Shown here: one piece after another, positions 47,541 to 59,293 of the stretch | Numbering within the stretch: position 1 is the first letter of the stretch | How the letters are laid out: every line of letters begins with the position of its first letter | NCBI GenBank assembly: GCA_035048485.1 | Contig: CM068590.1 | Location: 5,456,093 to 5,520,092 of the forward strand | DNA: 64,000 nucleotides | Origin: Pteria penguin | Taxonomy: Eukaryota; Mollusca; Bivalvia; Pterioida; Pteriidae | Direction: 5' to 3' | The notes under the pieces: model-generated | What the model was told of the DNA's origin: nothing | The model's input: the letters and a program-made list of their open reading frames with translations, nothing else | Database searches by the model: none | Made by a program: the position numbers and the translations under genes

Positions 47541-47955
47541 CGGGAATTTGATCACACAGAATTCCAAATTGGTTTGTTTCAATACTTGGATCGCAACCTT
47601 GAAAAACATCAAATTGTAGGTGAAAGTAGGGACGTATATAATATTGTTCCAGAGAAATTGTGTATTATTTTAAATTCATGTATTTTCTTAATTCTGTCCA
47701 ATATTTATTCATTTATAGTATACAGTGTTAATCTATTAATCTGTTTATAATTATTTATAATTATTCATTAAGGGTTGGACAAAATTCGGTAAAAGTTATA
47801 GAGCTTTTGTAGGATTTTAGGGAATGATGCCCGAAAAATAACAAAAATCGGCAGCAGGTTTTTTTTATCTTAGGAAGTTCAGGGGCGCGTTCAGGGTTTT
47901 TATTTACAAGGGGACGGGGGGGGGGGGGTTCCCAAAAATTCAGCAACCCGAAAAC

Positions 47956-48064
<109 letters not shown>

Positions 48065-48263
48065 AACGGAACCCTCCCATACCCACCAATTCTATGATAT
48101 TAACGATCTACTAATGGAATAAGTAGTCCTCCAAAGGGAAGTAAAATACACTAAAAGAAAGAACACAAACACTCTTTGCCGCAAATTTTCGGCCTCCTGG
48201 CCTTTATCAAGCAATTGTTAGAAAAGTACAGAAGAACTATGTAACATCCATCTTTACATGTCT

Positions 48264-49102
48264 TGTTGATGGTATAGAAGAAAGCCATAGCTTTGGTCCA
48301 ACTGCAGAGACCAGCAACATCACCACACACTTTCTGGGCTGACTCTAAGTTATAGTCATCAGCTTGTAGATAAGGCTGAAGTAGTTCTACCGTCTCCTCA
48401 TTGATGGTATCCTATGATTACAGATTTACATGCCACTTTAATCACCATCCTGACTGATACAATATTACAGTCTTCTGTTTGAGATGATGAGTTAGTACAG
48501 AATTTCAAGCGATGAGCAGTCACTTTTAAAATGTGAACGGTTGTCAGTTCAACTAAGTATGCTTAACAATCAACAATCATGAAGATTATGCAATGAAAGG
48601 TAAAGGATACTTTCTGAAATTGTTTAATTTGCTCTTGTAAATAATTTCAAGGTAAAAGCGGATACTATACACACTATACTGAGAACAAATCATAAAGCTG
48701 TATGTTGAGTTTGATTTTAAATACACTTGGCTAGTAGATATATGTCATACCTTATTAAAAATTCATCAAACTGCTCAGGAAGTTTGAGGAACCCATGAGT
48801 TTCAGAGATTCACCCCAGGATGGTTTGATGGTTGGTTTTTCTGGATCCATAGTAACAACGTCTACTTTACGCTGGAAGAGCAGCAGACCGCAATCCATAA
48901 TCCTCATGATGAGATGGGGAGGTTTACCGAGCTTCCTCACTAAATGATGAAAAAGAAATTCACTCATTAAATACATTAAATAAATAAAATAACAAAACAA
49001 ATCCCTAAATGTACAGTTTGACAACACCACAGGTATATTATCTAATACCATAGTAGTGTCATCAGTCTGGTGCACAGCCTAAAAATAACTGAACTTAGGC
49101 AA
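48264..49102 (-). pseudogene. Axonemal dynein heavy-chain fragment (two exons) captured in the Penelope element
   Basis: Exon 1 (48,939-48,751; acceptor CATTTAG, donor GTATGA; 63 codons) reads [38 protein letters not shown]. Exon 2 (48,411 down to 48,264; acceptor CATAG) reads [20 protein letters not shown] and [20 protein letters not shown], and is cut at the Penelope arm. Both belong to the region between the fourth AAA module and the stalk of axonemal dynein heavy chains of the DNAH5/DNAH8 type, a motor of ciliary outer arms. Exon 1 has a TAA near its end (LMNF then stop) where the family continues, so it is inactive. The whole chunk is absent from copy A. Confidence 0.8.
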
Positions 49103-50040
49103 TGACCGCAACACGAAGATCACCTTCATCATGGTTCGCAAAATGTTTCATAATTGGTTTTTCTCTTTGGTATTTTATATCGCTTCTATGTTCTTCTATT
49201 CTTTCTTTTAACGATCTTTCTGTCTCTCCTACATAAATAGTTTGTTTACATTTATTGCAGATTAGCGCATAAATCAAATTCCTGTCTGTACACTTCGCGT
49301 CTTTTACTGTCTTGAAGGACTTCTTTCTCTTAAAATCAAAAATATCACCATTTTTAATTATCCTACATATTTTACATGTACATGATGTTTCATCTTGTTT
49401 TATAGAATTTTCAGTTTTCCTATGCACAAGTGTATCACATAAATTTTTATCGCGTCGAAAAGCCAAAATTGGGGGATCGGGGAAAACGTTGCGCATTCTC
49501 TCTGATTTATACAGTGTCGACTGATGTTTTTTTAAGAATATTCCTTATGTCCGGCAGTAGTTTAGAAAATGTACACACTAGTGGAACTCGTTCAGATTTG
49601 TCTGCTTTAACCTTCCGTTTAAGTAAATCGTCCCTATCTAATTTATCCACTCTACATAATTGCTTCTCAATCAGTCTACCGCTGTAGCCTCGTTTTCGTA
49701 ATTGTAGTTTTAGTTCATGTCGGTGTATCGCGTAATCCCCTTCCTTTTCGCAAATTCTCTTTATCCTTAACCCCAGTCCGTATGCAATCCCTTTCTTCGT
49801 ATGTGGTGGGTGGCACGAATCCGATCTAAGATATAAGTGTTGTATCCGTAGGTTTAGTGAAGCAAATCCGTATATAATTACATGTCCGTTCTCGATTTTA
49901 ACTCGCGTATCTAGGATTTCAATGCGACTCCTTGACTTCCATCTAAGTTCAATTTTAATATTTTCATGAATACTATTCGCGTGCTCTGCAAATTTAAGTA
50001 GCGAATCCAGGTTTCCGTCCCATATACCAAAAACCGTCAT
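49103..50040 (-). pseudogene. Penelope-like RT/GIY-YIG polyprotein part, copy B
   Basis: Minus-strand homologue of 8,877-10,075. It begins just after the YIDD motif at 50,040 (FGIWDGNLDSLLKFAEHAN), has a frame change around HQST/KTSVDTV near 49,510, and ends with NLIYALICNKC..IYVGETERSLKERIEEHRSDI and AVIA stop at about 49,095. Without the MITE and the 10-base deletion of copy A it preserves the connector better, but a scrambled stretch replaces the FTKPTDK motif. It is not functional. Confidence 0.8.
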
Positions 50041-50358
50041 CGATGTAGCGTTTGTAAAATGTTGGCTAGGACTACCGGAGAAAATAAAATATACAGATTA
50101 ATTGTCGAAGATAAATGGATAAGAGATTTGGAAACGCGCAGGCCAAATGGATGTAATATTAAAACTAACTAACATGTGATTGTATAACTAATTTATGAAC
50201 TATTTATTTCTTGTGGTGATTCTATTGTTTATATTAGACATGTAAAGATGGATGTTACATAGTTCTTCTGTACTTTTCTAACAATTGCTTGATAAAGGCC
50301 AGGAGGCCGAAAATTTGCGGCAAAGAGTGTTTGTGTTGTTTCTTTTGATCTACTAATG

Positions 50359-51976
50359 ATTATATTTATATTGAAATTTAATACATGGCATATCACATGA
50401 AAATCAACAGGGACGTTGAATTTAATTCGCTGATATTTTTAAAAGATAAAACTTTGGCGACACCTGCAATTGCACCTTTCCTAGGTCGTACAACCTTAAA
50501 AATATGGCAAAATGCGTCCGCATTTTTCTCATTGATATACATGAGCGAAATCACGTGACTTTGACGACACCGAAGAGTTCCACTACCGCAGAAATGTAAA
50601 CACAGAGAAAAAGGCGAAAGATAGATTTCCAAAAACTCGCGTCAGCAAGTCCCATTTGCGTACGCCAAAATCGGAAATATGTAGATCTATATACCGAAAA
50701 ATATTCTTTGAAAATGATAATTAGCTAAAGAGTAAGTATATAAATCAATTTTACGGCATTAAGTTACCGGAGAGCTCGAGAGGTCAGCACACAAAACGAT
50801 CCAGTACATGAGATTGAAAAGAAAAAACTTTTTGTAATTTTATGCGGATATAAAATGCACAAAATACAAATATTATGATATCACGCGTTTGTGTAAATTC
50901 AAAATATCACTTATACTACATACTATAATACCCCGTCGGCGCCCCGTGATTTTTCTAAGTAGAGTTGAGAAAATTGCATTTTTGCACACGGATGTTATTC
51001 GCCGATAATATATACAACATTCCATAATAATGTTTGCTGATATAGATCATTTGTGTCTGGAAGAAATGGATCCACCCATGGCAAACGCATTTATTAATTA
51101 GAATCATTATTGTTTTGGGTTAAAATGACACAATTTCGTAAATCTCCGATATTTATAAGTTTTACGGTTCTTTTCGGCTGGAAAAATTCAGATTTAATTC
51201 GCCGGAGTTATGTTTGACCTACAAATAAGCTTTTTACATCATTTTGATAGTACCGATGTAGGGGATACAGTACTATCAAGGACAAAAAAAATACCCAGAT
51301 TAATGTATTCGTTTTTCAGCAATTTTCTTATTATTTCCTTATATATTCCTTTATAAACATTAAACTAGAAAATTCCAATATGGCGGATATGCAATTTAGT
51401 AAAACGGACACATTTCTTCATATGTAATTCCTGGGCCTATTTCGGTTTTTAATAAATACAAAGATTTTAGATAATGTTGTTGTCTTAAATCCATTAACCA
51501 CTATGGATGTTGGCCGTTCTGACATTGTTCAAACGTTATCGGTTCTAGCCACGAGGCCTCCACGATATAGAACCTTGGGGGTTTTTTTTCCTTCATGTTT
51601 TATTTTTTTTAAATATCAAGAAGGCGTCAATTGTTCGGTCTAAACTTCATTTAAATATATAAAAAAGCATCAGAATGCATACATTTGGTACTGTGAAGAT
51701 ATTATTTGCATATTGTACTTTGATTAACAATGCTTCGAAAATTCCATCGGGTCGGGGACCTCCCCCCGCTAGTTCCCCCCTGGGAAGAATATATGATCAT
51801 GATAATACTCTCTTTCTCTTTATTTATTTGTTTATTAATTTATTATTTATTTCTTTGTGTATTTACCTATTTTTATTATAACGGACCGCCAGGAGGTGGT
51901 CTGCATAGGGTCGGTAATCTCGGGCAGATTTGGTTTTCTCTTTACCGCCACTTCGTCATTTCCGGGTACATCAGTC
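50359..51976. other. Gene-free stretch
   Basis: Equivalent of 10,387-12,000; nothing recognised. Confidence 0.45.
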
Positions 51977-53828
51977 ATTAGGTCAAAGAAAGGTAATTAA
52001 CGAGAGCCGTGATTGGCTGATTTGGTGTAGGGAGAGAGGGACTACTATTTCAATGTATTAGGAGCTGTGATTGGATGAAATTAGTTGATCTATGTATAAA
52101 TAAAGATTGATTCTGCTGTAAAATCATGAATTTTTATCTCATTTCGCTAGTGTAAAAATTTAATGCCCTAAAAAGGGGTGGTTGTTTACATTTGAATTTT
52201 GGCCAATTTTTGGGGGTATCCCCCTTCCAGCATGATTTTCTCGAAATTAAGGTGGATAACCTGTGGTAAACTGTTAAAGATTCTGATAGAGGAGGGACTG
52301 ACAAACATTTTGATATTGTCCCCCCTTGGATTATATATAGCTTAAATGTAGGAATGTTGTGTAAATCTTGCTGGAAGTTCGGTTAATTTAACATTGGGAC
52401 CCTATGGGAAATGGAAATTACTTATGCTTTGGAACACTATAGGCCAAATACTAAATTTTCTCAAAAATGCAGGTTTGACCTCATTTTCTTGTTTTCATGC
52501 AGTCCATTTTTAACCTAAAAATCATATCAAATTTTGCCCCAAATTTTGATTCAAAGTGCCTTTAAATTTTTCAATATTGAAATTTCTAAGAAAAAAAAGG
52601 GGGGTGGTTTAAATTTGCCAAATTTTAACAACATTAATTTTTGTGTCTATTTGCAATGGATCGACTGATTTGATTCCATTTGTGTTGGATATCTAAGACA
52701 TTTGAAACAGTATTTTACAGAAATTTTACCCCAATTTTTTTTGGATTTTGTTGCACTTTTACATACTGTGGACTGTGAAAACTTGAATTTGTAAATAATA
52801 CGCAGTTTTTCGATGTGAATTTTTGGGTATTTTCGATAAAAATTATCATATGATCTTTTGCCCACCGTACAAGTCAAATAAACACCACCGAATTAAGCCC
52901 GAAATGTGTATAACATCATTTACCTCCAAAGGTTTCTTACATGAAATAAATAAAACATCATGGAATGTCTGTATTTTTTGGTACAGAAAATGGCAGATTT
53001 ATACAGATTAGATTTTAGCTTTCAAGAGTATTATTCAAAAATCAATATGACTCAACAAATTGTATTAAAATTTTTTGATTAGAGCATGTTTATTCAATGT
53101 ATAACATAAAAAAAACTAAAAGGCTAAACCAGGTAAAAGTCATAAAGTGTTATCAATTTACAGGCCCCTTAGACATGACCCCTAATGCAAAATTTGTGCC
53201 CATTTTCAGTTACACGTCCAGATGGGAGGTAGGCATCTTTAAAGTGGCATTGCTTATGAAACACTGCATGGATTTTCATGATATTTTGTGTCATTTTAAT
53301 TCAGAAATCCAACACACTTTTGTTTGATAGCGGCTTTCCTAGTTTGATAAAGTATGTTAAATGCCTCTGATAGGTCAAAGAAATGTAATTAAAGCGAGAG
53401 CCGTGATTGGCCTGATTTGGTGTAGGGAGAGAGGGACTACTATTTTCAATGTATTAGGAGCTGTGATTGGATGAAATTAGTTGGGATCTATGTATAAATA
53501 AAGATTGGATTCTGGCTGTAAAATTCATGAATTTTTATCTTCCATTTCGCTAGTGTAAAAATTTAATTGCCCTTAAAAAAGGGGTGGTTGTTTTACATTT
53601 GAATTTTGGCCCAATTTTTGGGGGTTATCCCCCTTTCCAAGTCATGATTTTCTCGAAATTAAGGTGGATAACCTATGGTAAACTGTTAAAATTCTGATAG
53701 AGGAGGGACTGACAAACATTTTGATATGTGGATTATATATAGCTTAAATGTAGGATGTTGTGTAAATCTTGCTGGAAGTTCGGTAATTTAACATGGGACC
53801 CTATGGGAAATGGAATTACTATGCTTTG
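51977..53828. mobile_element. 1.85-kb insertion with ~450-bp terminal direct repeats, copy B only
   Basis: Positions about 51,981-52,437 recur at 53,372-53,825 in the same orientation (shared GAGAGCCGTGATTGG, TGGTGTAGGGAGAGAGGGAC, AAGGTGGATAACCT, AACATTTTGATAT). Outer ends are GGTCAAAG and its complement CTTTGACC, next to CATTA on both sides. Between the repeats lie about 930 AT-rich bases with short frames only. It could be a noncoding terminal-repeat element or an element with an internal duplication. Copy A has an almost empty site (near 12,000-12,015, with 13 other bases). Confidence 0.65.
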
Positions 53829-53858
53829 ACCATTACAAACTCATAATCTATCTGTCTT

Positions 53859-53860
<2 letters not shown>

Positions 53861-53929
<69 letters not shown>

Positions 53930-53942
53930 GTCTGTCTGTCTG
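53861..53942 (+). repeat. (TCTA)n(TCTG)n microsatellite (copy B)
   Basis: Shorter version of 12,036-12,151. Confidence 0.95.
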
Positions 53943-54308
53943 TACTGTTTGCCCTTCACTTGGAGTATTCTCCATGATACAAGATACAAGAACATTCCTT
54001 GATCAAGATGATGTATTGTTTCGCCTTAAACTCAGGGGTCTAGAATCTTTTTTTTTAAACTCACTTGCCCCGGGCAAGTGTGGTGGAAAAATTCACTTGC
54101 CCAAACCTAGAATTCACATTGCCCAATAAAAATGATAGAAAATTAATAGTTTTGTTTGGTCTATTTATTATAATAATCCATGTACATTGTACTACCAGTA
54201 ACATATCACAGAGGTGGTTTCACTTTTGCCACGTTTTCCAGCTCAACTTCTTTTTTCTTGGAGGGATAAAGCAGGACTTATAGTGTTGTCCTTTGGCATG
54301 CCTTTGTA

Positions 54309-54375
54309 CCCCCCCACCCCCCCCCCCCCCCCCCCCCCCCCCCCCACCCCCCCCCCCCCCCCCCCCCCCCCCCAC

Positions 54376-54428
<53 letters not shown>

Positions 54429-54430
54429 AC
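54309..54430 (+). repeat. C-rich run with (CA)n end
   Basis: About 105 bases of C interrupted by single A, then CA units. Copy A has only about 11 C at 12,506-12,516. The expansion lies in the poorly read segment and may be an artefact. Confidence 0.9.
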
Positions 54431-54436
54431 ACTTAA

Positions 54437-54690
54437 TCACAACTTCACATCATTTGATGGGCCATAGTCCTTAACCATGGGACCATACATAGACACTCTC
54501 ATCAAATGGTTCAGATGGTCCTGTGACATTCTGCTTCTGAACGCAGTTTTAATTTGTTTCATTTGGCTGAACCCACGTTCACATTCTGCTTTGAATGGAC
54601 TTAGGACACACATTAGTTCTATGATGGGCAGTATGCTGTTGAAGTAAGATGGCCTCTCTGCCATTATCAGTTCATAATGCTTGTAATAAA
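54437..54690 (-). CDS. hAT transposase last exon (copy B)
   Basis: Reads MAERPSYFNSILPIIELMCV, AECERGFSQMKQIKT, SRMSQDHLNHLMRVSM and a stop, as in 12,535-12,790. M replaces R before KQIKT and is the residue usual in this family. Confidence 0.7.
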
Positions 54691-56909
54691 GTAAAAGGCC
54701 TCAGATTGGTGTTTGCAGGTATCATAATATGATCATGGATATGCGTGTTATTGTATCTATTTTTATTGTATTTTATATCAAAATTACAATGTATTCCAAA
54801 ATTTAGGTAAGTAGCAATTGAAATACCTCTTTCATGAGTTGAAGGGTTTTTCCGCTTTAAGGTGGGCATCTTCATTTTATTAAACTCTATCAGATAGGGA
54901 CATTGTCTTGTACTTGTCATCAAATTCTTGTGTGAATACAGTTGAGCAAGAAAGTTGAGAATTTCCCCCAATAGAATCTCTGCCATTAAACTGAGACCCG
55001 TGTTCCTGTCTATAATTTGTTCCACATTGCTTGTTGTCCAAAAATTGCTTCAAAATAACTAGAGGGACCTCTTTGAAGTTTTCTGAAACTGAATTATTTA
55101 ATGCTGAATTAAGATAAATTCAAGGAAAATTTTTGAATGTCCATTGATAATTTCTGCCCAAAAGTAAAAAAAAATTGTCGAATTTATTGAATGAATATCT
55201 GTAAATCAATAGAGCATCCTGGTCATAGTATCAACCACTGTCACAAAAAAATCGATTGCCAGGGGGAGGTTTAGAGAGACCCCTAGCAATAATAGAGGTG
55301 AGACTTGGTGTCCAGGAGGAGTAAGCATCTCCTGTCTGGCATTGCCAGTGGTATTTATCTCATTCGAAGTGTGATATTAAAATCTAAATCCAAACCGTTT
55401 CTCCTTCAGGGTAGTCAAGTGAAATCATCAATCAAAATTTGAAGGGATGTGAATCCGAAGTCCAGTTGGACATCCTCGACCGTGTTCTTTTTACTTATTT
55501 CTCCAAAATGAACGTTTTTTCTATATTCAATTACTCTATTGAAACTGTTGCATGTGCTTCCCATGGACAAGACTTAAGGGCCGTTAGATCCATGATGATT
55601 AGTCCCTCTAGTTGCTCTCATGCTCATCATAGATCCCCCAAAAATGATATCACGATATTTAAAATATCTGGAATAAACAATTTTTAGTTTCTAGAGCATT
55701 TATGTTAACATTGATTTCCAAGACCGATTTTATGGAGATTAGGGGGGAGCGGAGAGATGCGTTTAGAGAATTGTCCAGATATAAGGGGTTAACTATCATA
55801 GTTTAGTAAACTGAGGCCGTGGTGATGGTACTCATATCCTGTGAAAAGCCTTTTTGAACGAGAGGTCTGAAATCCAGCATTATATGCATAGTCTTGAGAA
55901 AATCATGAGACCCTCAGTATGTCGAGATAACGCCCTTTGCCTCTGGTGTGGTCGCCCTTCTGCTTGTCGATAGCTTCAAGATGGTGTAACGACGACCGGG
56001 AGGAGGTTATTCTTTCAACGCCTTCACTTCATCGCCCTTTACTGCCTGACCCATCTAGTCTAGAATAATTGTACAAATTTTTCCCCCACTGTTGAAAAAC
56101 GGGTGTAAATTTGACCACAAACGAAATCAAATATAGAATCATTTCCTACCTTCCTTCAAATCTGTAAAACTACAATTCACCGTTGACTTAAGTGGACCTC
56201 CGCCAACGCTGCGTTATGATCCCTTAAGACGTTATGGGGAGAAGCTCTGTACATTATAAACAATCCTCTCATTGTCACGTCATATGTTTTTGAGGTAAGG
56301 GGAAGCTTTTTACAAAGCATCTAGTATTGCAGGAGCTCTAGTTTAATGTGGACAACACAGATGAAAACTGGTTATAACCATCCGGGATCTTATTCAAAAT
56401 ATGTTTGCGATGAAACCAGACTTTTTACCAAGCACACCTAACACTTGCTCCATCGAAAATGAGCACAGAACTAGAGTAGGGGTATCTGATCTGTGTCTCT
56501 GCTCTTAATTCTTCAAATCCCAAAACCCAATTCTTTTGTAATTACCGACTCATTCCCCTGCGAATTAATAAAATAACTAATTTGAATTCACCTCTTTAAT
56601 ACTAGTCCCATTCCTTTTGGATAAAAATTATTTTCATGTGTCTACCATTACCCACGAATAAGTCTGTCAATGAATACCTCTGATCTTATTAACTGGAAAA
56701 AAAGTTCATTTTATGTGTTCCTTATTATCGATATCAGAATTGAGTTTCAATCTTTTTATCTTCTCAACCCCCTTTTTTTCTGTCTCCACTCCGGGGCAAG
56801 GGGTCGGCAGGTTAAAGGTTTTTTCTTTTTTAAAATCATGCAGTTAATTCCTTATCACAAAAACATACATTGAATTAGGGATTACCATTGTTAGTGGATT
56901 TTACACAAT

Positions 56910-59293
56910 TTAGACAGGGGTATCCCGTGAATACCCTGGTCAGGAATGCAGTTTCACCGCGAGTCGTTAGCCGAGTCATAGCCTACATTTTCTATGGCCT
57001 TGCCTGATATTTTCAATAATTTCCCCTGGGTCTCCACCTCCAGCATGGGCAAGGAGAGTGGATGGTTCTGGCACGTACGCAGTGATTGGTTATACACTTG
57101 ACTTAAACCAGCATCAATAGTATAATACTTCTCATTATTTCATTTAGCTGCCTTTTCGCCAACAGGTCGCGCTGTCATACCAAACTCACCGTTAGCCGTA
57201 AGAACTTAGGACTTTTTGGGTCTTTGGGAAGAGATACTCTGTCTTGGGATTCCTTCGTTTTCAAGATATTTACGAAGAGATAGCACAGGACAAAGTGTAT
57301 TGTTTGCAGCACATACTATTGCGTGGTTTTCCTTGATTCATGATCCCGCTCTTTCATGTTTATCGCACTGGTTGATTTTTAGTAGCTTCATTGAATGGCC
57401 ATTTCCACAAAATTCACAAACCATTTTCATCTGACGAAAAGACTCAAAAACTGTTTTTTTAAATTTAATGTGCACGGAGATTTTTCAACGACCTTCCTTC
57501 TTACAAAATTGAGTAAAATATTCGAACCAAAATTTTCGTTGAAGCGTTGAGCGATTTTGGAGAGGGGAAATCGGAAAAAAAAAAAACGCGTGATGTACGA
57601 AGAATTGAATTGGACCATATCACTTTTTCTGAGATGGGAACAAACGTGCGTTGTATTTATCATTACCAGTCTTTTTGGGGTTTTTGGTTTTGAGCAATTG
57701 CCACAAACCATCGTGTTGGATTTAGTGAAATCTTTAGATTCTAGAGTGGAAAATGTTGTGTTGTGTAGGCGGATTTCTTGGGGTTGATGATTGATAGAAG
57801 CTCGTATAAACAACAAATGGTGGCGGTGCTATTTACTGTATGTATTCCTCCATTTGGTTCGCTTTCCTTTACTTCTGCAGTAAAACCGTCTCAAAATTAG
57901 AATCCCACGCTGTTCGTAGGCAAATTCCTCAAAATTAACATCAATTTGTCTTTTGTGCTCTCAACCACTCTACAACAAACAATATTTCGTACTTAGTGGA
58001 AAAAATGTCTTGAATATGTTAAAAAAATGATCTTTTGTGTCTCCTTTCCTTTATCCCATAATATTAACATTCATGAAATGTTACTATACTTGCATTTATA
58101 GTAATGTCAGGAAACATAAATTGTTTTTTTTTTAAATTCAGAATTTAAAATTTATTTTTAAAAACTATATAAGAATTTTTTAAAAGGGATGATTTATGAA
58201 TTTTTCAATATATTGATTGTAAATATTCTTATATATGGTTATTATTATATTTCTTTAGAGTTCATTTCTAGTAATCAAATCATTAAAATGTCAAAACAAT
58301 ACAAGACACTGATTACTTGTTTCTTAAGAAATGAACAATCTACAAAAGGCAAATTCATTTTGTAGGTATATGATTTCTGATTTTAAAGTTCATGCCCCTC
58401 GAAATTTGATATTTCAGTCAGAGGTGCATTCCTTATGAGTCCGACATCTGTTTGATATGGTGACCTTGATCCTGGAGCTTGACCTACTTTAAGAAAAAAA
58501 CTAACAACATTTGGGCCATTTGTTTTTTACTGAGCTGCCTTTGGAAAGGAGGAGGATTAGTTTTTTCACAAGTAAAGACAATTTCTGGGACTAAGCTTTC
58601 TAAAAATCCGAATGTAGTTCTAGTAGTATTTTTCTTCTTAAAAAGAGTATGCCAATTTTGTTTATGGAAATTATATTTTCTTTATTATTTATAAATATCT
58701 CTCTTTCTCTTCGCTCTCTCTCTCTCTGGTGCAAAATTTGAATAATAAGGGGTTTCTGTATAAGAAATATTGATTTTAGGGATTCCTTTTATATTGATCA
58801 TGGCAGACCATTTAATCAATTTGTATAGGAAAATACGGTGAGGTGGTAGGAACTTATTCTTATGCATTTTCATTCATACATGTACATGTACGTACTCTCG
58901 AAAAACTGACACTACTTCACCAAATTTTGACGCCTTTTTACGGTATCTTTACTAGCAGAATTGCTGATAATATCATCTAGCTAGCTCGCCTATCCCCGTA
59001 CTCTACAAATCGATCATTACTGATATTGGATTCTGCCACTGGTATCGATATATTTTCCGGTCCGCATCGTCTGCTACGGCCGGACGTGTGATTCAATATA
59101 TTGCATGTTGGGCATCTTCATCTTAGCGGTTTCATGGGTCCATTATTGGAGGATAAATGCATCTAATAAATCTTGATCATCACTCTGCTCATACTTAATG
59201 AATTATTGCTTTCAACGAATTCCAGGGTGATAAATCGGGATAAATCATCGGGGAAGTCATCTGGGTGAGGGTCGATCCAGCGATGTTCCGCCA
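56910..59293 (-). pseudogene. Crypton recombinase, copy B (frames shredded)
   Basis: Homologue of 14,876-16,979. Fragments such as IRASINH, NTTFSTLESKDFTKSNTM and the 5' exon ATG region at 59,293 are recognisable, but insertions every 10-20 bases destroy the frame. These match the error pattern of the whole segment rather than gene decay. Confidence 0.65.

Larger units (their letters stand above)
48117..50346 (-). mobile_element. Penelope-like element, copy B, interior inverted
   Basis: The outer ends and target repeats GATCTACTAATG (48,105-48,116 and 50,347-50,358) are as in copy A, but the coding interior (49,103-50,062) runs in the opposite direction. At 50,055-50,075 the AACATTTTA side of the interior is joined directly to the right arm GGCTAGGACTACC, exactly the product of recombination between the inverted terminal arms. 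Most of the left arm has been replaced by a dynein heavy-chain fragment (48,264-49,102). Confidence 0.8.

Noticed and set aside
51977..53828. LTR retrotransposon
   Set aside because: The terminal repeats lack TG..CA ends, no primer-binding site or gag/pol sequence is visible, and the outer termini are inverted GGTCAAAG.
54214..54474. Proline- or glycine-rich protein
   Set aside because: It is a translation of a C run on either strand, in a poorly read segment.
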